Of a stretch of DNA of 64,000 bases, positions 54,600 through 64,000 are shown one piece after another. The stretch comes from Larix kaempferi (Eukaryota; Streptophyta; Pinopsida; Pinales; Pinaceae), in contig BSBM01000047.1 of assembly GCA_027924585.1 (NCBI GenBank), positions 24,868,501-24,932,500 of the forward strand, read 5' to 3'. The notes under the pieces are model-generated. The model did not search any database and was not told the origin of the DNA. It worked only from the letters and a program-made list of their open reading frames with translations. Both the position numbers and the translations under genes were made by a program. How positions within the stretch are numbered: the first letter of the stretch is position 1; each line of letters begins with the position of its first letter.

Positions 54600-55152
54600 T
54601 GGATGTATACTTGGAATATTCAAGTACATGCATGGACGATAAACTTAGGTGCTTGTTTTCATGTGACTCCAAACAAGTAGTGATTTTTATAATATGAAAA
54701 GCATGACGGAGGTGATGTCTTCCTCAGAGATGACTTAATAACTAAGATCATGGGATGTGAAAAGGTCAAACTGATGTTTAAATATGGAAGGGTTAAAAAT
54801 ATCCTAGGGTTCTACATATTCCAAGTTTGGATAGAAACATGATATATGTAAGAAATATGAGTGATGTTACATGTAGGTGATATTTTAAAAGGATGGTTAT
54901 AAGATGGTTCAAGCAACAATAGTATCAGCAAGAGCAGTTCATATTAGAACATTATATAGGCTTAAGGTAATCACCATGAATGAATGCAATAGTTGTATTG
55001 TTCTTAAGGTGGATATGAATGAGGAAGAAAGTCTTATGTTTCCTACAAATAAGATAATGCTTTGGCTTCAAATATTGGGAGATATTGAAGAGAAATGGGT
55101 TGATCCTTACACACTAAAAGTATGGATGAAGGAATTTCTAATTGCTCCTTAG
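54600..55152 (+). pseudogene. Protease and gag-pre-integrase of copia D
   Basis: D resumes after copia F. WTINLGACFHVTPNK.WFL.Y is the copia protease active-site region (canonical W.iDSGASfHvTP..eWF); D has become N and S is lost. EKHDGGDVFLRDD, ITKIMG, a GRVKNILGF segment and LHIPSLDRNMI-like sequence follow. The open frame 54,904-55,152 (KMVQATIVSARAVHIRTLYRL) is the gag-pre-integrase part. Confidence 0.8.
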
Positions 55153-55199
55153 ATTTTGATTTTGTGAACATTTATATGGTAAATATAATCGAGTAAAGT

Positions 55200-55418
55200 T
55201 CCCATATAGTTCTACAATATAAGATGGAATTTTGCAACAAATACATTGTGATGTGTTTGAACATATGCATGTTCTATCACTAGAAAATTCTATGTACTAT
55301 GCTTCCTTTATAGATGATTTCTCTAAGGAAACATGGATATATTTCCTTCAAACAATTTAAGGCTCTTGTAGAAAACTATATAGAGAAGAAGATAAATGTG
55401 TTGAGGACAAAGGGGATT
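55200..55418 (+). pseudogene. Integrase of copia D, first part
   Basis: QIHCDVFEHMHVLSLENSMY followed by YASFIDDFSKETWIYFLQ is the copia integrase start with the first catalytic D. KQFKALVENYIEKKINVLRT leads to where DNGGEF should be. A 1.4-kb insertion starts here. Confidence 0.85.
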
Positions 55419-55426
55419 TAGTTTTT

Positions 55427-56844
55427 GACCAATATCCTATCACACCCATTCATAAAAGAAATTTAAAATTGTGAAAAATCTAGTCAATATTTTGTTTCAT
55501 ATTAAGGGGGAATAGGTATTTTTAAATTTGAGGATTACGTATTGGTTAGAGGGGAAGCGAGGGGGAGTTGGGGGGGAGCAGGGGGGTGTGCTATACCCAT
55601 TGGTCGGGTTATTTTTAGTGAGATAATGGATGCATGTATTTCCATTCTCCACCTTCTCATATCTATAGTTTCACCTTTTTTCTAGGTTGGTCATGACCCC
55701 ATGACACATATGGAAGCAAATATAATCAACGTTGTTACAATGGGTAATTTGTCTTTCCATATGGGCATGGACCCTATTATCTATTGTAAGATATTTGAAA
55801 TAAACTTGCAAGAAAAGATCAACTCAATCAACATGAAAATGCAAGTAAGTAGGAAAATTATAAATTGAAATCAAGGATTGACTAGAATTAACTATGTTTT
55901 AAAAGTAGACCTTAACATTTTCTAGAACCAACTAAGATCATGACATTTCTACTTTTATTCTAGTGCATTCCATGTATTATAATATGATCCCATAGGATCC
56001 ATACGCCCATCTTACAACATAATATCATTTTTTTTGCAGGGGGGATGGGAGTGGAGGGATGATTCTTTTGTTAATATATCAAATACATAATGTAATGATA
56101 GAGTACAAGGAAGAAATGGCTCATTTCTACCTAAAGGACAACATGGATGTTGTGAGTCAGATTGAGCCTTAAGATCACAATCTCTCACATCTCTCCTAAT
56201 GAGAGTGCCTTCGAGTCTATACAATAAGAAAATATGAATGGGTTATTAAGAAGATTAGTTGCCTAAAGATTACTAGAAAGACAAGCTTGATAGATAGATA
56301 GATATTTTTTCTTAAATGTCCACCAAATCAGATATATAAAGGATGGAGAGTTACAACTTGAGGAAACTTTCCTTTCTAGGTCTACAAATAGATATCCATA
56401 TACATGAAATTTTTCCTTGGAAAATGGATGACCACCATGTATTAGATTCAAGGGAAGTGTGGAAGTAGTGTAGTGCTAAGCCCTTGAAACCAATTTTATC
56501 ATACTATAGTGGCATATCCCTATGTTGGGATAGCAGTGCAATCGTTTTCTTAAATTTGTGATTTGCAAGTTTATAAGAGTTTTGTTTTGTCTCTATAGTA
56601 GGGTTGGAAATAAAAAGGAGTATTAAAAATGCCAAAAAATGGATACCTAAGATATATAGTAAAAATAGGGGTATTTCTAAATTATTGGAAAGATGTATTG
56701 GGAGGCGGTTTTATCAAAAGGATCATGGGATTTATTTTTCATTATCTAGTGAAGTTAGAGGTATTTTTTAATATTCTGCAAACAAATGTGCTATGTCACA
56801 AGTTCACTGAATGAAGTTCCCATGGTTGAGGATAGATAACAATG
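55427..56844. mobile_element. Unidentified 1.4-kb insertion in the integrase of D
   Basis: The integrase reading before 55,427 and after 56,845 joins logically (LRT...GGEF then NDFE.FC). TAGTTTTT at 55,419-55,426 is repeated at 56,845-56,852, a possible 8-bp target duplication as made by hAT-type transposons. The ends GACCAATATCCTATC and, reversed, CATTGTTATCTATCC are weakly similar. No transposase recognised. Confidence 0.5.
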
Positions 56845-58390
56845 TAGTTTTTTCTTAAATGATTTTGAGTAGTTTTGTAATTAGTGTGGGATATCAAGGA
56901 AAAAGACAACTTCATACACACATCAACAAAATGGATTAGTTGCAAAGAGAATGAACAAGGCATCGATGGATAAAGAAAATAAGTAAGCTCTAGTTTGTGG
57001 GCTATGCTATACGCACTAGTCCGGTTTTTTGGGGCAAGATCTCAGATGCCTATATTTTCCTTCTCCACCCTCTCATGTCTATAGTACCACCATATTTTTT
57101 CTAAGTTGTTCACCCCATGACACATGGAAGCAAATCTAATCAGTGTAGTTACAATAGGGAATTTGTCTTTCCATATGGGCATGGAACCTCTTATCCATCG
57201 TGAGATATTTTAATTAAACATGCAATAAAATATCAACTCAACCAACATCATAATGCAGGTATGTGGGAAAATTATAAATTGAATTCAAGGGATTGACTAG
57301 CATTTGCTATGCTTTAAAAGTAGACATTAAAATTTTCTAGTACCAACTAAGATCATGATATTTCTACTCTTATTCCAGTGCATTCCTTGTATTATAAGAT
57401 GATCCCATAAGATCCATATGCCCCTCTTACAACATAATATGTTCCTTTTTTGTGGGGAAGAGGGATGATGCTTAAGTTGATATATGAAATACATAATACA
57501 ATGATAAATTACATGGAAGAAATGACCCATTTCTACCTAAATGACATTAAGGATTCCCCTAGGTTGAGTTGGTCCTTAAGATCGACATCTCTCACATCTC
57601 TCCTAATGAGAGTGCCTTTGAGTGTAAACAATAAGAAAATAGGAATGAGTTATTAAGAATATCACTTGCCTAAATATCATTACAAAGACACGCTTGATAG
57701 ATAGATTATTTTTCTTAAAATGTTCATCATATTAGAGATATAAATGATGAAGAGTTACTTGAGGCAACTTGTCTTTCTAGCTATACAAATAGATATCCAT
57801 ATACATGAAATTGTTCTTTGGAAAGTGCATGACCATGTATTAGATTAAAGAGAGGAGTGGAAGTAGTATAGCGATAAGCCCTTGAACCCAAGGCTATCAT
57901 ACTATAGTGGCATATCTCTATGTTGGGATATCAGTACACTTGTTTGCTTATTTTTGGGCTATTTTTGTGATTTGTAAGCTTATAGATTTTTGTTTTTTCT
58001 TGTCTTTGTGTTAGGGTTATAATTAAAAAGGGGTATTAAAATTGCCACAAAAAATGGATACATAGTATATCTAGTAAAATAGGGGCTTTTGTAATTGGAA
58101 AAATATATTGAGAGGGGGATTCATCAAAATGATTTTGGGATGTATTTTTCATTATATAGTGAAGTTAGAGGTATTTTTTAATATTGCACAATCAAATTTG
58201 CTATGACACAAGTTCACTAAATGAATATCCCATGGTTGAGGATAGATAATGATGGAGAATTTTCTTAAATGAATTTGAGTAGATTTGTAAGCAATGTGAA
58301 ATGTCAAAGGAAAAACACAACCCCATACACACATCAACAAAATGGATTAGTTGCAAAGAGAATGAACGGTATCGATGGATAAAGAAAATA
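55590..58390 (+). repeat. Tandem duplication of about 1.41 kb
   Basis: 55,590-56,999 and about 57,004-58,390 align throughout: for example TTTGTCTTTCCATATGGGCA occurs at about 55,749 and 57,163. Each copy contains most of the unidentified insertion plus the integrase piece AYTHQQNG-like to KENK. The copies have many substitutions, so the duplication is old. Confidence 0.85.
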
Positions 58391-58526
58391 AGTATGCTCC
58401 ATAGTGCAAGCTTAAAGCAGGAATTCTAGGTAGATGCAATAGGGATTACATGTTATTTAATCAATCAACCACCAACATCATCTCTTGTTGATAACAAATT
58501 GTATGACGTGTGGACTAGTAAGAAAC
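56853..58526 (+). pseudogene. Integrase of copia D, second part (duplicated)
   Basis: The first copy at about 56,860-56,985 reads CGISRKKTTSYTHQQNGLVA and KRMNKASMDKENK. The second at about 58,262-58,526 is more decayed but continues as FWVDAIGITCYLINQPPTS and DVWTSKKL, the copia integrase C-terminal part. A solo LTR follows. Confidence 0.75.
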
Positions 58527-59470
58527 TGTTATCGGACAATCCACTCGAGTGGACGCGAGCCGGATCTCCCTAGCTCAATGTGAGTCTAGAACAAATAGAA
58601 CAGACTACAAACACATTTCCTAGATCTACTTAAGGACCAAGTACTATATTTCTTACCTTTTTACTACGCAATCCTTTCTCCCGAATGTTGATCCACGTCC
58701 CACGGTCGTTAGATCCAAGCTGCAAGACCTGTTAAGACAAAGAAGCAAGAGAAACCACTAAAAGACATCTATACAATAAGTGATCTAAGTAAACAATTAA
58801 GCAGGTAAACTACGCAATATCATTGCACATAAGAACAATATTGGTGGAAAGCATTTGTATTACTGCAAATAGAGGAGTACATGATAGAGATATAGAACTA
58901 CAACCAAAGACTTAACGCAGTAGCCGTTCTCCAACCAAGCCAATTTCCAAGTTCTTCCAAGGAAGTATGAGCTCTCCAATAGGTGAATGGAGGTGTCTTA
59001 AGAGAGATTTCACCAGCATGTAGATACCATAGTCTTCCTCCTGAGATAGATTTCACCAGCATGTAGATACCATAGCCTTCCTCCCTTTGGGATGGGAGTG
59101 AGCCTCACTTATATAGGACTAATTGGATAGGGTATGGATAGGATAGGTTGAGAGATGGTAGGAGAGAGATAGGGGATCCTCCCAAAGAGTTAGGAGTCGA
59201 GCACCAACTCCCCTAGAGGTCAGGGATAAGCCCCTAAATGGGTAAGTTTCGAGAAGGATCTCGAATAGGCTATTTTTGCCCATTAACAGACCTCGTCACA
59301 CCTTGCAGTGGAGCAAGATGTGACGTTGCATGTTGCTAATGTGCAACCTGCGACAACCTCTCAAAAGTTTGCAGGATTGAGTGCAAATCCTCCCAAATGA
59401 AGGTACTTAGTCCAGGTGACTTCAGGGATGTATACACTGAATCTAATGATGGGTAGATTTTAGGTGTAAC
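58527..59470. mobile_element. Solo LTR of the element A family
   Basis: It starts TGTTATCGGACAATCCACTC and ends GGTGTAACA, like the LTRs of element A. It is flanked by a perfect GAAAC duplication (58,522-58,526 and 59,471-59,475). No internal sequence is present. This is the expected result of recombination between two LTRs. It also has an internal tandem duplication of about 43 bases (GATTTCACCAGCATGTAGAT twice, 59,008-59,090). Confidence 0.9.
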
Positions 59471-59475
59471 AGAAA

Positions 59476-61300
59476 CCTTCTCTTGAAGATCTTAAAATTT
59501 TTGGTTTTGATACTTTTGTGCATGTTCCAAACGAAAATAAAGAGTAAGTTGCACTATAAAGCGTAGAAGTGTATCTTCATTGCATATAGAAGTGGGGTAA
59601 AAGGCTATAATTTTTGGAACACAAAAAACAAGAATCCATATAGTGATGGTCTAATATTTGAAGAGGTAAAAAACCCTCCAAATCAAAACTAACATCCAGA
59701 AGAGGAAGAAATGGAAAAGATTTTGTTTGAGTTGGAATATGGAGATTTTGATTGGACATAAAAAGATGAATGTGATGAGGAAGAAACTCAAAACCAAACC
59801 TTGACTCTTTAGGGGATTGGTTTGAAAATAAGGAAAACAAAAAGGTACAATTGAAGACATGGAGGCCTTGGGAAAAAATGTGAAATGGGATTTGGTCAAA
59901 TTGGAAAAAACACATTTACAAGAAAACGAGTAAATTAGAAGAAAGGTGGACAAGTACAAAGCTTGCCTAGTAGAAAACGGATATTCCCAGGTGGAGGTAA
60001 TTAAATTTGGTGAGATTTTATGTCATGATGCTAAGTTAAATTCCATTATATTTATTTTTTTCTGTTGTTGCTACTTTTAATCTTAAAGTATAAAAAATGG
60101 GCATTCATGAATCATTCCTACATGGGGATTTGGAAGAAATATATATGTCAAAACTAGATGGTTTTAAAGTGAAAAGAAAGGGGGACCTACTTTGCAAGTT
60201 GATCAAGTCCCTCTATGGCCAAATTTATTTTCAAGTATGTGGTATCAGAAGTATAATGCTTATATATTGAGATTGGATTCCCATGAAGCTATTTCGATCA
60301 TCTTGTGTATACCAAATAACTTGGTGATCATTTTGATATTGTGGTATTATATTTCAATGATATTTCGTGACTTGGAAACAACAATGAACCCATAAGAAAT
60401 ATTAGGTATAAACCATCATCTCAATTTAATATGAAGACCTTGGTGCTACAAATTTTATTTTGGGCATAGAAATTAAAAAGGATTGTCTAACTAGGAAACT
60501 AATTAAATTATAGAAAATATGTTGAGACAAGATTGAAAATTATCAAAATGAAAGAATGTAAACTTGTTAATACTCTTATGTCATGTAGGCTTAAATTTAT
60601 TTGCAAAATAGTAAATAAGTGAAATTTTAGGACATGTCTCAAGTTCCTTATCCAAATGTTGTTGGAAGTTTAATGCATTCCATGGTTTATAGCAAACAAA
60701 GCATTTCATAGATAGTGGGAGTTCTTGGTAGCTATATGTCAACCCCAAGGAAGAAACATTGGATTATTGTAAAGAGGATCTTCATATAATTGCATGACAC
60801 TTCATATTATGCAATATACTACTAAGGAAAAATAGAGTAGTAGATGTATAAAAGCTTGTGGATGCAAATTGGGTTGGGGATCTTGATCAGGGAAGACCCA
60901 GAAGTGACTATGCATTTAAACTATTTGGTGTTGGAGTAGTGATTTGGATGACCAAGACACAAGTTTTAGCTACACTCTCAACCAAATAATTTGAGTATAT
61001 GATAATTTGGTAACCATTCATGTGAATAAGGAAGCTGTATCATTGCAAAAGTTTGTGTTGATCAAGTATTAGTTTCTTACAAAACATTGCAAGGATATAT
61101 TGTGATAGTTAGAGTGTAGTCTCTTTTGTAAACAACCTTGATTATCATGCTAATACGAAACATATTTATGTACATTATTATTCTCTATAGACATAATTGA
61201 AGACAACGAGGTGTTGTTGGAGAGGTTGACACCTTGGAGAATGTTGCAGACTCAATTCACAAATTATGTTCTTGATGAGAGGTTTTCTTGGTGCAGAGAA
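59476..61300 (+). pseudogene. Integrase end, RT and RNase H of copia D
   Basis: LEDLKIFGFDTFVHVPNE is the end of the integrase region. VDKYKACLVENGYSQVEV (about 59,946) starts RT. A decayed MGIHESFLHGD segment and LLCKLIKSLYGQ follow. ATNFILGIEIKKD, PYPNVVGSLMHSMVYSK, a STPRKKHWIIVKRIF segment, DANWVGDLD-like and TKHIYVHYYSL mark the RT end and RNase H. Stops and shifts are frequent; the YVDD site is not readable. Confidence 0.8.
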
Positions 61301-61340
61301 TCAATGGGCTTGTTTGAAAAGTATTCAACAAGTGGTAGGT

Positions 61341-61703
61341 TGTTGGATATGTGTTGTATTTTTGGTATGCATATTGTGTATCCTAACATGAATAAGGGGT
61401 CCACTGACCCTAGCTAGGAGCGTGGGTGACCAACAAGGCTCTAGAGACAAAAAAAAATTGGTTATATTATTATGGGCCTATGGTTTTATGCCCATTGTAA
61501 TATAATTTTGGTTAGTGTAATATAACCTTTGTTAATATAATGAGAATATAATACAACTTTGAGTTTGCATATTTCCCTAGTTAATCGTTTCTAGGTAAAT
61601 ATACTATGTACTATGTATGTGTGCCCTTATTTAATTTCTATTTTTGTTAAGAATCTATTAGCATTGCTTTCTTGCATAGGTTCATCAATGAATATTTTCT
61701 ACA
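61341..61703 (+). repeat. 3' LTR of element D
   Basis: TGTTGGATATGTG, just after CAAGTGGTAGGT (a decayed copia CAAGTGGGAGA purine tract), to TTTTCTACA. Its last ~175 bases align with 22,391-22,576. Confidence 0.7.
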
Positions 61704-61985
61704 ATTATTTCCTCCTGGATAGGTTTGTTGTTCACAAGTTTCAAGGTTCATTTTTATTGTCTAAATAAATTTGTTTAGACATTGAATAAAAAAATGTTTA
61801 TAAATTTGCTTAAACAATGAACAATAGTGTTATGCAATGCTTTATTAACCATATAGAATTGGAATTTTTAAAAATATTATTATATACTTATATTTAATTA
61901 GATTGTGGCTAAAGAAAACACACCCTATTTTACTACTAGGTTGAAAATTATATACAAGTTATTTTTTCTTAACAATAATTAGTAG

Positions 61986-62089
61986 GATCATCATCAGACT
62001 TCGCTGTCTCCTGATGATGATCCTACAGTAAGGATTGAAACGTCGAGAACTTTCATTTCACAAACGCAGATCCTCTTCTTCTTTTTTCA
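61986..62089 (+). mobile_element. Small insertion with hammerhead-like core (Penelope-like remnant?)
   Basis: 104 bases flanked by a 12-bp direct repeat AATAATTAGTAG (61,974-61,985 and 62,090-62,101). It holds CTGATGA (62,011-62,017), a short stem ATCCT/AGGAT (62,020-62,035) and GAAACGTC (62,037-62,044), the order of a minimal hammerhead ribozyme of the type found in Penelope-like elements. Upstream, GTAGGATCATCATCAG pairs perfectly with CTGATGATGATCCTAC, which suggests a partly inverted copy. No coding is present. Confidence 0.5.
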
Positions 62090-62101
62090 AATAATTAGTA
62101 G

Positions 62102-62883
62102 ATTTTATATTAGAAAATGTTGTAGCCAAATTGGATAATGTTGTAATACAAAATATGTAAAGACTAGCCACAATCGTAACAACCCTTTTCTCTAAGAAGA
62201 TATTAAAACTAATGAAATAACATATAGAAAAGAATTAATCTATTAGGTTTCTCTTTCCAGTGAGATTCATTATCCTTAAGAAATCAATTAACAATTCTAA
62301 TATAGATCCAATAACTAGTAGAATTTAAAAATCGATACCCAAAGTAAAGAATCTCTACTTACTTGATCAATGACTAGCTTAACCAATTATGCATGCAAAC
62401 ATTGCCTATTGTTCCTCATTAGCTCCTCTATCAACAACAAAAACTGGTCCCATGACAACTCTCTACCCAACCAACCCCAATCAAAGTTGAGGCCCCTGAA
62501 CCCTCAAGAATTAACCCTATGCTATATTGGGTGAGGCCCTACTATCTTATCTATCAACCTATATACAACAATCTCCTCCTCTTTATCCTCCCTCTCAAAT
62601 AGGTACACTCACAAACAATATAAAACCAAAACAACAAGCAACAAAACCCCAAAATCAACCAGCAAGGTTACAACCCTTTCCTCTTGGTCCTCCCCACTTT
62701 ATATTACTTAATTTTCAAATTTTACTCAATTTCTTAACTTTGCATGGATGGAGCACTTGTCATCCATGCACCTAAATTAAATTAAAATGCACATATTCCT
62801 TTACTTTTATATATTAATTGACCTATTTAATACTACCATATGTTATTTATACTTATATTAATGTTTAAGGTTGGAGTATTACA
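62102..62883 (-). other. AT-rich DNA with a possible gypsy LTR end
   Basis: On the minus strand, a purine tract AAGGGGGGGAGTA is followed by TGTAATACTCCAACC, and upstream of the tract lies GATGAAGTTTCTTGAAGG. This resembles the 3' end of a chromovirus polyprotein followed by its 3' LTR. The LTR would extend leftwards from 62,883, but I cannot place its other end. The short + strand frame at 62,527 is not convincing. Confidence 0.3.
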
Positions 62884-62910
62884 TACTCCCCCCCTTCAAG
62901 AAACTTCATC

Positions 62911-64000
62911 ATGAATTTTTTTTCCTAGGAAAAAAATCATACTTTTATTTCAAGAAGAAAGTAAAGTACATTCCTTACATACTGATATGATAGTCCAAAA
63001 ATCGAAGAAACCTCTTCGACACTAAGTCCCATCAAGAAAATCAGTACACCAAAATGGTTGTCGTCACTCCAAATAGGAGGTACTAGACAAAAAAAGATAG
63101 TCCTCAAGACCTTTTAAATACAAAACAATTCTCATAGTAAGATTGTTCCAAATAAAGACATGATATCTTATAAATTTTTTAGTGATCTAGATATGGATTG
63201 ATAGGAATATGTATCCCATACTTTCAAATGAAAGAGGATAGAAGTAAATTTAGTCCAACTCTAGAGAGTGTGTTTGCTTCCATATTGTGATCCCTATACA
63301 AATGAAAGTCTTCAAACTGGTAAAAAAGTGATAAGATCTCCAATATCTTAAGAGATACAGGAGCCAAAGAAAGGAAAGTAATTTTTGCAGAGCCTTGTAG
63401 ATGATTAATAACTTTGGATGAATCTCCATAAACCTAAATATCCTTCACACCTTTTTCATTATCCAGTTTAATTAGGTAGTGACAATCCTTGAGTTCTCCT
63501 TTTTTATTGGATCTTTCCCCCAAATTAGCTTTGAAATGGAAGGATAACTCTTCATTTAGAAATAGTAAAAATCCCAAATTGCAACTCTTCCTAAAGTTCT
63601 GGATTGCCCCAACGAAGAAGGAACAAGGCCTTGAATTATCAAAAATAAGGCTCCCAATCATCATTGGAATCTTTGTGACAAGAGAAGCCATATATTCTTT
63701 GATGATGACCCAACAATCGAATCCTCCTCCCAAATATTGTGAAGATTGAAAATTTCCTTGATTTGATCCCAGACTTCTCGAGCATAGTCGTAGTGAAGAA
63801 ATAAGTGAGATGTCTATTCCATATAAGGTCTACATAAAAGTAAAATTCTAGGGAATTGAAAGCATCAACATTGGAGATAATCCCAAGTTAATACTTTATT
63901 TTGAATCATAAGGCATTGGGTGGAGTGAACATTTAATCCAAAACACCTTCCACTTGTTCTTGTTGGTTCCTGGGTTGAAATTGACTTTAGAGAGGTATCC
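62911..64000 (-). pseudogene. LINE H: zf-RVT and RNase H, running out of the window
   Basis: On the minus strand a segment like SHLFLHYDYAREVWDQIKEI (zf-RVT region) lies near 63,750-63,800. The frame 63,733-63,434 runs from GGGFDCWVIIKEYM into the RNase H domain (FKANLGERSNKKGELKDCHY, VYGDSSKVINHLQG, then HLYRDHNMEANTLSRVGL near 63,270). Acids D and E and the final H..R..N motif are recognisable. A T run on the + strand at 62,916-62,925 is probably the poly(A) tail. The N-terminal part lies beyond 64,000. Confidence 0.75.

Larger units (their letters stand above)
22391..61703 (+). mobile_element. Element D: old Ty1/copia retrotransposon hosting the nested elements
   Basis: Its pieces read in order on the + strand: 5' LTR end (22,391-22,576), gag (22,577-23,135 and 45,178-45,928), protease and gag-pre-integrase (54,600-55,152), integrase (55,200-59,600, broken), RT and RNase H (59,945-61,300), 3' LTR (61,341-61,703). 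LINE C, copia F, a 1.4-kb insertion and a solo LTR lie inside it. The integrase-before-RT order defines copia. Every domain has stops or frameshifts, so this is the oldest layer. The 5' LTR is recognisable only at its 3' end. Confidence 0.8.

Noticed and set aside
61974-62101. Ordinary stem-loop terminator or miRNA hairpin
   Set aside because: The 12-bp flanking duplication and the GAAACGTC arrangement fit a small mobile insertion better.
62527-62775. 82-codon plus-strand frame
   Set aside because: No family features; Pro/Gln-rich AT-region translation.

Overview
This window is plant nuclear DNA built almost entirely from transposable elements inserted into one another. I see no ordinary host gene, tRNA, rRNA or CRISPR array. 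The evidence for a plant is the set of element types: Ty3/gypsy elements of the Tat type with an extra RNase H and plant-mobile-domain (PMD) genes, Ty1/copia elements with tRNA-iMet primer sites, and L1-type LINEs with a C-terminal RNase H. The size, decay and depth of nesting suggest a large seed-plant genome. A small Penelope-like/hammerhead insertion near 62.0 kb would fit a conifer, but that is inference.

Layout. (1) 850-20,550: a + strand LINE ('LINE G') split by gypsy element A (1,629-18,968, coding on the minus strand, 5-bp target duplication GTATG). (2) 20,300-22,390: AT-rich sequence with a short tandem repeat and a possible old LTR. (3) 22,391-61,703: an old + strand copia element ('D') that hosts most of the rest. 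LINE C (minus, 23,152-45,159, 16-bp duplication) sits in the gag of D, and gypsy element B (24,996-39,411, duplication AGGAT) sits inside the RNase H of LINE C. Copia F (45,929-54,599) also sits in D and itself contains the young non-autonomous element E (45,977-49,022, duplication ACTCT). Further along D carry a 1.4-kb insertion that was later tandemly duplicated (55,427-58,390) and a solo LTR of the A family (58,527-59,470, duplication GAAAC). (4) 61,704-64,000: a 104-bp insertion with a hammerhead-like core, a possible gypsy LTR, and the 3' part of another LINE (H).

Elements A and B share one unusual plan. Read on their own coding strand it is: LTR, primer site, long leader, gag with low-complexity repeats, zinc knuckle, protease, RT, RNase H, integrase, then a separate second RNase H. 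Beyond that, on the OPPOSITE strand, lies a PMD-like gene. In both copies the antisense gene has a TATA-like box, a matching 5' untranslated exon with a splice donor, and an intron at the same codon near the end of the domain. This looks like a spliced cellular-type gene carried antisense by the retroelement, and it is the most interesting system here.

Most coding regions are broken by stops or frameshifts. The exceptions are the integrase of A, the 457-codon protease region and the gag core of B, the 271-codon third ORF of LINE C, and the 381-codon ORF of E.
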